A DNA stretch of 64,000 nucleotides from Akebia trifoliata. Lineage: Eukaryota > Streptophyta > Magnoliopsida > Ranunculales > Lardizabalaceae. Below the pieces are notes generated by a model that was given only the letters and a program-made list of their open reading frames with translations, ran no database searches and was not told where the DNA came from. Below, one piece after another: positions 57,068 through 64,000 of the stretch (within the stretch, counting starts at the first letter, position 1; every line of letters starts with the position of its first letter). The stretch is from the NCBI GenBank assembly GCA_017979445.1, contig CM030718.1, positions 16,098,760 through 16,162,759 of the forward strand, given 5' to 3'. The translations under genes and the position numbers were made by a program.

Positions 57068-58338
57068 ATCGTCGTTATCTTATCAGAAATTAATATATTT
57101 GTATTCTCCTTAACTTATAGGGCAAGTAAGTAATCAAACCAAAGAGAAAGAGGGTTGTTACCAAGCTAATAAAAATAAAGTGAATCTAACTTACAATTTT
57201 AAAATCTATTTTTGTATTTTGTGAAAAAAAAAAAAGAGAGTAAATATTGTTGGACAATAAAGCAATAGGGATGGAAATTATATTAAGAAATAAGAGAAAA
57301 AATTCATTAGTGATTAGAATAACCTGAATTAGCAAATAAAATCACATCTAAGTCTATCCTTCTTTTTACTCAATTCCAGGGGCTTGGTGTGAGCTCCTTG
57401 GGTTGGAAGATATAACATAAAGCTTGAATAAGACAATAATTAAGACTCCTTCACTCACTTATTTGTGAAGTCCCTACTATCAATTATCCAGATTAAACAT
57501 GTTTTATCTTAATTTTATCTAAGTATAAAACATCTATGTTAAGCATAAGAGGTGTAGAGATTCATCTAAAGCTTTGATCCATTAGAGTTGGATAAATCTT
57601 GAAGAGAACCCAATAATTATAAAAAACATGAAAAGATAAATAACATAAACATAAAATTAAAAGCTTGTTCCTAGGCTTCCTCTTCCCACTAATGGAGAGA
57701 GTCTAGCCCATGGTCATTGTAAAGATACAAGAAGCAGTCATGAAACCAATACTCATATTAATATTGTAACCAATGTATAATATCTCTTTCTTTTGAGAAA
57801 TTACAAAAAATTACATAAATAAAACCTATATAAAATTGAAAATTACAAAGGAAATACCAAGGTCATTAGGGTAGAAGAGGGAATGGACCAAAGGCCAAGG
57901 ACTTTTTCTTAATTGGGAAAATGATTTATTTATAGACATTAGGTACTCTAGAAGGTCCCAAAAATAGTCATCATCACCCTTGCGTATACTATCACGTGTA
58001 AATTACACTAGAGAAATTTTAGGGCACTTCATTTGAAATTCACTACGCTACATTGATCTGGAGACATCTAGATCTTTAATTTTTTATAGTTGGTTGATCG
58101 GTCCTTTAGATTGTAATGCATACTTGATTGATTGATTGATTGATTTGGTGGTCCATCTTGATGATTTGATATTTGATATGTACGATGAACACACGTAATC
58201 AGTCTTCCAATAAATGCATTAATTTTGTGTAATTAAGCATAATTAGTATGGTAGAATATGTAATGTGATAAATTGAGGCTTAACACAAATCAAGATAAAT
58301 ACATGGGAAAAGTGTGGATAAATTAGTGTTTTGAGACA
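57068..58338 (-). mobile_element. Insert F2: solo-LTR-like element, minus strand
   Basis: Flanked by CTGAT on both sides (57063-57067 and 58339-58343). On the minus strand it starts TGTCTCAAAACACTAATTT and has a TATA box (complement of 57927-57934). Its far end has ACAACCCTCTTTCTCTTTGG, matching the same part of F1. It splits the D polyprotein just before the LPGIDP motif. The minus-strand 3' end (GACGAT) lacks the normal CA. Confidence 0.68.
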
Positions 58339-58343
58339 CTGAT

Positions 58344-58606
58344 CTCCTTCTAAACTTATCTTTTTTTAGTTCCTTAGAAAATAAATTTGCCATTTTTACA
58401 GGCATCTCGATTACATTTAACGAATGTAGTAAGCCTTTAAACTGTTAGGTTATCTTTAGAGGACGAGTTTGACTCGAGAGGGTTTGTAAAGAATATACCC
58501 CACAAAATTTGAAATAATTTTTTAAGCAATAATGGTCAAAATCAACACTTATATTTAAAAGCACAAATTCTTGCAAGATTTGTCAGTCATTTGAAAGTAA
58601 TACTTG
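58344..58606 (-). pseudogene. Element D sequence upstream of RT, junction zone
   Basis: On the minus strand the last 80 bases before F2 read NLFSKELKKDKF, matching the segment that precedes the RT in Tat elements. Further right (58430-58606) no domain is recognised. This may already be the neighbouring Athila-like 3' region, so the D boundary is unresolved. Confidence 0.4.
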
Positions 58607-58611
58607 GTATA

Positions 58612-60476
58612 TGTAAATAAGAGAATGTTCATCTTGGAACCTCAATGTTACGTTGTTTGGAGTCGCCACCATTCTTTTTTGAAAATGGGTATAAATGGGC
58701 ATCCGAATCAAATTTTTAAAAAAATCATTTTTTATGGCATAGTAGTAACTCTCATTTATAAAAAAAAAAAAGGTATGGTCTACCTAAGATATGAGTAAGA
58801 GGATTCGATTAAAGAATGAGGAAAGTAATAGGCACCCCATTCTCTCTACCTATGGTGGTTATCTTTTTAAATTTGGCTATTTAAATAGTTAACAAAATAA
58901 CAAAAATACATGAGATGTATGAAGTGGGTGTGTGCACATGATGGATATGTACCTCTTTCAAAGAGGATTTAATGTTAGTGTTGACATGTGGAATATCCTA
59001 TGGAAGAAGACATCTAATGGAGTCATCACATTTTATATGAGTTGAAATGTTGGTTTAGGATTTTAGAGAAATTCCATTAATTGAGTTCTCTTGATTCATA
59101 ATCTTGATGCATGCATGCTTGGTTAGAAACTTAATATTTTAACCCTATCAAGAAAGTTACACATTTCTTCATCATGACCAAGTATGTGTGGTATATGTGC
59201 ATAGTGTACATTAGGATATATGAGAGAAAAATGGGTTTAAAAAGGGCTTCAACCTCCATCATTTCCACCAAACCACCTTAAGCATTCCATGCCCAAGGTT
59301 GAGGTTCAATCTACTCAGGATGAAAGAGGGTTCTTCATTACATTCTAAATGTTTTTTTTTTAAAAGAGGGATAGAAGAAGAATATGCAAACTTAAACATA
59401 AAGTAAATCCTAACACCTTATCCCTTGATATTCTTAAATGAGCTTGAGCCTTGAGAGATGAACTTGAGGGTTGAGTGAGTTAGTTGAGGATAAATAGTTA
59501 GAGAAGATGAGAGTTGTTGAGTTGAAGGTTGGATATGAGAGATGGAGTGGAGAGTTTGGTAGAGTATTAAGTTGAAAGATGGGGTTTTTTTAGCATGCCT
59601 TGTTTATAGAAAATAAAGGTATTTATAGAGTTTTTGAAGAACTTTTGGAGATAAAATGGGCCAACTCTAAAAATAAAGAAAATAGACATGGGGTTTAGGT
59701 TACGTTTTTTAGATTTCCTATTTTATGAGGGTAAAAGTAAAATTTATTAGATGAAATCCTAAAAATAATTTTAATCTTTATTTTTTGGTAATTAGAGGTG
59801 AAAGAACAAAAGTACTTTTTGGAGGGTGAATAGGAGAGTAACACGGTGTAAAAGTAAAGTGGTAGGTAAATAGTAGACCTTGATTCATTTGTAAACAACT
59901 CATAAAGAAATAGTGAATGTATATTTTTTAAATGAACTAATAGGAGAGCTCCATGAATGTATTTGAAGATTCTTACCTTTTGAAGGTAGGATTGAAAATT
60001 CTCTCAACTTTTGAATTTTTTACCAAAAATCCAAGTACATTTTTGATTTGACTACACTTTTTGAGAAAGGTATTCTTGGATTTTCACAAGGGGAGTTAAC
60101 CCTCCAATTAGGTTAGAACATTGGGTATTGAGAGCTTATGAGAGACCAATATGTGTCATCTTTAAAGGAATGGGCTTGGCATGGACTTGGATTTGGGTGT
60201 TTGGACTAGGTTTGAAATGGGTTAGGAGATGGATAATGGATTGGTTCATGGGTTAGGGGATTGGGTATGTAATTGGTTTGGCCAAAGACAAGGTTTGAGT
60301 ATACAAAATGATATGAACTAATACATGGGTGCAAGCATGCATGTATATATGAAGAGATGTGTCAAGTGGGAATTTTATGCAACGTGGGCCCGTTGAAGGG
60401 TTTTGGATTTTTAATTAAAATCAACTTGAGATGGTCAGAAATTCCTAATGGGTTCGTGCAAATTGGGACATCTACA
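58612..60476 (-). mobile_element. Solo LTR G2, minus strand (1.9 kb)
   Basis: Plus-strand ends TGTAAATAAG (58612) and GGGACATCTACA (60476) are flanked by GTATA on both sides (58607-58611 and 60477-60481). On the minus strand it starts TGTAGATGTCCCAATTTG, has a TATA box (complement of 59630-59637) and a GGTGGCGACTCCAAAC block about 50 bases before its end, as in G1. No internal region is present. Confidence 0.92.
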
Positions 60477-60481
60477 GTATA

Positions 60482-61917
60482 GATTCTCAACTCTTATTTC
60501 TCTATGACAAAACTTAGACTTAAATTGACCTTTGAGATATAGTAATTCTAACTTAAAAACTTTAAAGATTCAATTTCCTAGAGTGAGTTTCAACCTTTTA
60601 ACTAATCCAAAACAATTGGATCAACTTCGAATTTAATTCTAAACTTTGCAATCTATCTAGGGTAGTGAAAAGTGTAGATGTTCACTTTAATACCTATAAG
60701 AGGCTTTATTGGTGATATTCCAGCATAATCATGTTTTTACACTTGATAACTTTCACCCTACTGAAACTCTAAACTTTTCTACTTTGATTCTTTTGAATAT
60801 TTCTTTCTTTTTCATTTCGAGGGATCTTTTTGTTTTCTTATTCTCTTGCCTTTTCTTTTTTCTTTATCTTTTCTACCTATTTTTTACTCATTTTATAAGA
60901 AAAGTAGGAAGTCATTTTCAAAGTACCCAGTCTAATTCAATGGTCACTACTCAAGACATATTCCACCAATTCTATTTTTCTTTTAATTAGCCAACCAAAT
61001 GAATAAGGAAGTCAAAGTTCATCGAGCCCAATTTTTCCTTATACTCTACGTAGAAATATGGTAAAAAGTTCACTTAATTCAACATAAAATCTTAGTAACC
61101 TTGTTAGAAATAACTATAAATAAAAGATAACTTTGTTCTAATTTTTGCCTAAGAAAAATACAAATGAAGACTCCAGATCAAAGCTTCCAACCAAATACTA
61201 AATCAGTGTTTTTAACTAAGTGCTTAAAGATACAAGCTAAGAGATCTTGAACAAAGTACAACAAAATTGCCACCAAAATATTCATCAAAATTTTTAAATT
61301 TTTATGGTATTTTTTAAATAGAAAAGAAAATAGGTGGAAATCCGACCCCACACTCTTAAACTTAAACATAATATTGTTCTCAATATTTTGATATGCGTAT
61401 GCAAATGCAAATTGAAATTGACAAAAGGAAATGATACGGGTTGGATAGCACCTGAAAATGATCCTACAGTCTTGTGATATCAACATAGTGTCCCTTAAAA
61501 TGAGACAACACACCTACTCATTACTGTGGCAATATCGATTGCATCTGCCATATTAATCGTGATCATGTTGTATGATGAGCATTACAAATAATAGTATGCT
61601 CATAGTCTAGGTAAATGATTCCTAAGCAATGTCGGATAAACACACACTAATATTTTCAACCTACACTATGCCAACTAGTACAAGAAGAAATAATTACAAA
61701 AAGGAAAAGAATTTCTAAAAATACTACAAAAATTAGATTGTTTTTAAAACAAAATAGGGCTAGTACAGCATTCAGATAAAAACAACTGCTACAAAACAAA
61801 TCCTAATAGCAAAAATATATAAAAACAACTACTAATAAAGAAAATCCAAATAACAGTCCTAATACTTACTCAAAAAATGCCTAGTGAAACCATCTAATCC
61901 CTATGAGCTCTGCCTCT
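60482..61917 (-). other. Athila-like 3' untranslated region
   Basis: On the minus strand a TTTAAGTTTAAGAGTGTGGGG stretch (61374-61354) and a long AAAAAGAAAAG-rich run (near 60900-60780) resemble the 3' non-coding region of Athila-type elements. No gene is seen. Frames at 60709-60990 and 61178-61513 have no domain. Confidence 0.45.
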
Positions 61918-62775
61918 AGAAGTGACTGTCTCAAACTCTCACACCCTCTTGAGTGGTTCAATCGCATTGAGTCATCACTCTAGTGCCTTTTGTCCTTTAT
62001 GCAACTTACCCATGCTCTTGAAATTTTTTGTAAATGCCTTATGGAAGGGATGTGGTTTGACATCATCCAAGAAGGATTTGTCCTCCAAATCTGGGTTAGA
62101 CGACCTATTGCTCGCCCAGCCTCATCAAACTCTATTCTTGGGCATTTATAACCTTGAACGCTTTCGTGCTTTTCAAAGTGCTCAAGTATCGACTGCCACA
62201 AATCGGGACACACTCTACAAAAGAAAGCACACCCTTGAATTTTGAAAGTTGGATCATCTCATCCTAGGGTGCTAGAACTACCATTGGCATTCTCATATGC
62301 CTTTCAAGAATCTAACAAACTAAGTATAGGAAATCTAGTGAGCACCTCTTCTTGGGCTTAACACAAGCATTGAACAGAGTCTCTAAGATTAAACGAGACA
62401 TGCAAAAAATAGGATCCCTAATCTAGATTGCATGCATGATGTACATGTGTTTTGTAAAGAACAACGTGTTGTTATTCATCCCTAGGATGTTTGATGCCAC
62501 CCATCGCCAACTAAGGTATTGATTAGCTCGAAAGCTTTTGATAGTAATTCTCCACTCCGTTTGCTAATGCATTATGAATCGAGACCTAATTGAGTGACAT
62601 AAAACTCAAATGGACAATGGGTATGGTTAGTCTCATCCTTGACTTCCACAATACTTAAAATCGTGGTGATATCCTCAAAACCAATGACAAATGTGATGCC
62701 ACGAAACTCGATGGTGAGTGAAGGAATGGCGGGACTTCTCGAAACAATGGAAGCATAAAACTCTCACTAATTTCT
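61918..62775 (-). pseudogene. Athila-type ORF1/env-like remnant
   Basis: On the minus strand the reading from 62765 gives FYASIVSRSP and IEFRGITFVIGFEDITTIL, resembling the 'putative plant transposon / Athila ORF1' domain. In that domain an EFYANL segment precedes V-x-G-V-x-V/I-x-F. After stops, MHAIQIRDPIFCMS-type text near 62440-62390 fits its second half. The last part is the 78-codon frame 62213-61980, of unknown content. Athila elements carry such an extra gene between pol and the 3' LTR, and its place just after the integrase C-terminus at 63748 supports this. It is broken by several stops. Confidence 0.5.
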
Positions 62776-63745
62776 TGCAATAGGTTTCAAAACTAGTGTA
62801 GAGCAAATTTCTCCATCCTTATTCGACGATGGTTTCACAAAGCCACGTTCCATTGACGCCTTAGAAGTAATAGCAAAAAATAGACGCCTCAAAAATTATT
62901 CATTTGGAAGAAGTCATGAGTACCACTACAATCAGGATGGTCAAACAATCGATCTGAGAAAATTTAAATATGTTTGCTGATCAGAGGAATGTGATGGTGA
63001 TGACGATGCAATAACTCTAAGTTGATCACAAATTAGTGTTGAATGCATTGATTACCTCTGATTTGCACAAAAATGACTGAGGTGGGAAATCTAAAAAATA
63101 CCTCCTTGATGGCTATGGTTTTGGACAAATTTGATAATGGAGGTGGAGAAGAAAAGATTAGACATTAGGACTTCTTTAGTATTTTAGGGTTGATGGAAAA
63201 TTTCCAAATTACCCTTATGACAACCTAATATCCTAAATTGTTAAAATAACAATTCTAAAATGAAATAAATACTAATTAAGTAAAATCTAAATTACTAAAA
63301 AATCCTAAAAACTTAAAATAAAATAATAATAAAAAAATTACCTAAGGTTTTGGATGGGAAGGTAGCTATGAGTATCGCTTAACATGATAAGGAATCAACT
63401 CATCATTTTTTAGCACATAGAGTTTGGGTGCATTGGGTATGCCATCCTGATTCATCAATAATTATTTGAAGAGGGCTAGCAAAGGGGAAACCTATCGATG
63501 GGTAGACCATTCCTTTCTGTTAAGTGTTATGCAACCCTAAATATATGAAACCAATTATGATTTTTCTTTTAGAACTTACTACTTTGGTTCCGAACCAATA
63601 ATTATTCTCGATGAGGAAAATGGCCAAGTTCTAAGCCTAACTAAAGCGAAAAACTACAATACTTATCCAAAACTACTAAAATAAAAAAGAATGGATTGTA
63701 TCCCATAAACACTAAGTTTAACGTTTTCAAATAGACGAAAACTAT
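62776..63745 (-). other. Spacer between Athila-like integrase and ORF1-like remnant
   Basis: No clear domain on either strand. Short segments are AT-rich (63240-63340). It may hold the decayed start of the ORF1-like gene. Confidence 0.35.
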
Positions 63746-63747
63746 TT

Positions 63748-64000
63748 TAATCTTGATAAATTAGGTCATCGAGGAGAAAAACATCCTCCGATGGTACACA
63801 CTCAATATACGGTTTGAGGTGCGAGTCATTTACTTTGAAATTGGATTCACTCTTAGGATTAAGGACTTCAACGATACCATGGTGGTAAACTATTTAGATA
63901 ATATAGGAGCCAGTCTAACGAGACTTGAGTTTCTTTGGGAAAATGTGGAATCTATTGTTATACAACAAAACTTGTTGACCAGACTTAAAATTTCGTCAAA
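63748..64000 (-). pseudogene. Athila-like integrase C-terminal region, cut by window end
   Basis: From 63998 leftward on the minus strand, partly in two frames, one reads QVLLYNNRFHIFPK and LKSRWTGSYI, then a TFKVN-like and HLKPYIE segment (near 63840-63800). This is the KxRSRWxGPF-type C-terminal module of Athila-lineage integrase. A frameshift near 63960 and further changes break it. The remaining pol should continue past 64000. Confidence 0.65.

Noticed and set aside
61922..62245. 107-residue plus-strand frame
   Set aside because: Opposite strand to the Athila-type remnant; no domain.

Overview
This window is a gene-poor, AT-rich stretch of a large plant nuclear genome, most likely heterochromatic. 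It is made almost entirely of nested LTR retrotransposons. The plant assignment rests on Ty3/gypsy lineages seen only in plants: Tat/Ogre-like elements with PBS TGGCGACTCCACTGGGGA, an Athila-like element, and a Tekay/Del-like element with an initiator-Met type PBS and a G-run polypurine tract. I see no intact host gene, tRNA, rRNA or CRISPR array. All coding matter is broken transposon genes. The species cannot be named from the sequence.

Layout, left to right. Positions 1-10302: Tat-like element A1 (+), cut by the window start, with its 3' LTR at 8593-10302. It sits in a degenerate Tat gag on the minus strand (10303-12240), which is also split by a 1.2-kb solo-LTR-like insert (F1). Positions 12241-21695: a broken multi-exon coiled-coil transposon gene, split by a solo LTR (G1), then a 106-bp repeat array and a 2.2-kb LTR (E). 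Positions 21700-22020 and 55127-57062: the integrase, RNase H and reverse transcriptase remains of one minus-strand Tat element (D), split by element C. C (22021-55121) carries a solo LTR (25570-27093) and the Tekay-like element B (28643-48332, minus), and B carries the complete Tat-like element A2 (32210-42256). Target-site duplications support the nesting: CAAGG for A2, CTTAA for B, GTCTT/GCCTT for C, GGAGC for the solo LTR in C, ATCGA for G1 and GTATA for G2. Positions 57068-64000: a second F copy, solo LTR G2, and the 3' part of an Athila-like element on the minus strand (3' UTR, env-like/ORF1 remains, integrase C-terminus) running off the window.

A1, A2 and C are non-autonomous. They keep LTRs, PBS, PPT, a long leader and an integrase tail, but no gag, protease, RT or RNase H. 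What they do keep is non-coding structure, which is the most interesting signal here. It comprises (i) a cassette of four stem-loops after the integrase remnant with compensatory base changes between units and between elements; (ii) 3' tandem arrays of 34, about 53, 33 and about 106 bp in which each unit is itself a stem-loop, with pairing preserved by paired changes; (iii) a duplicated leader module with a 10-nt palindrome plus a small hairpin, often with a UUCG loop; and (iv) an LTR hairpin around a GTGCCTAACACCTT-type loop. All pairings were read by eye and need a covariance test.
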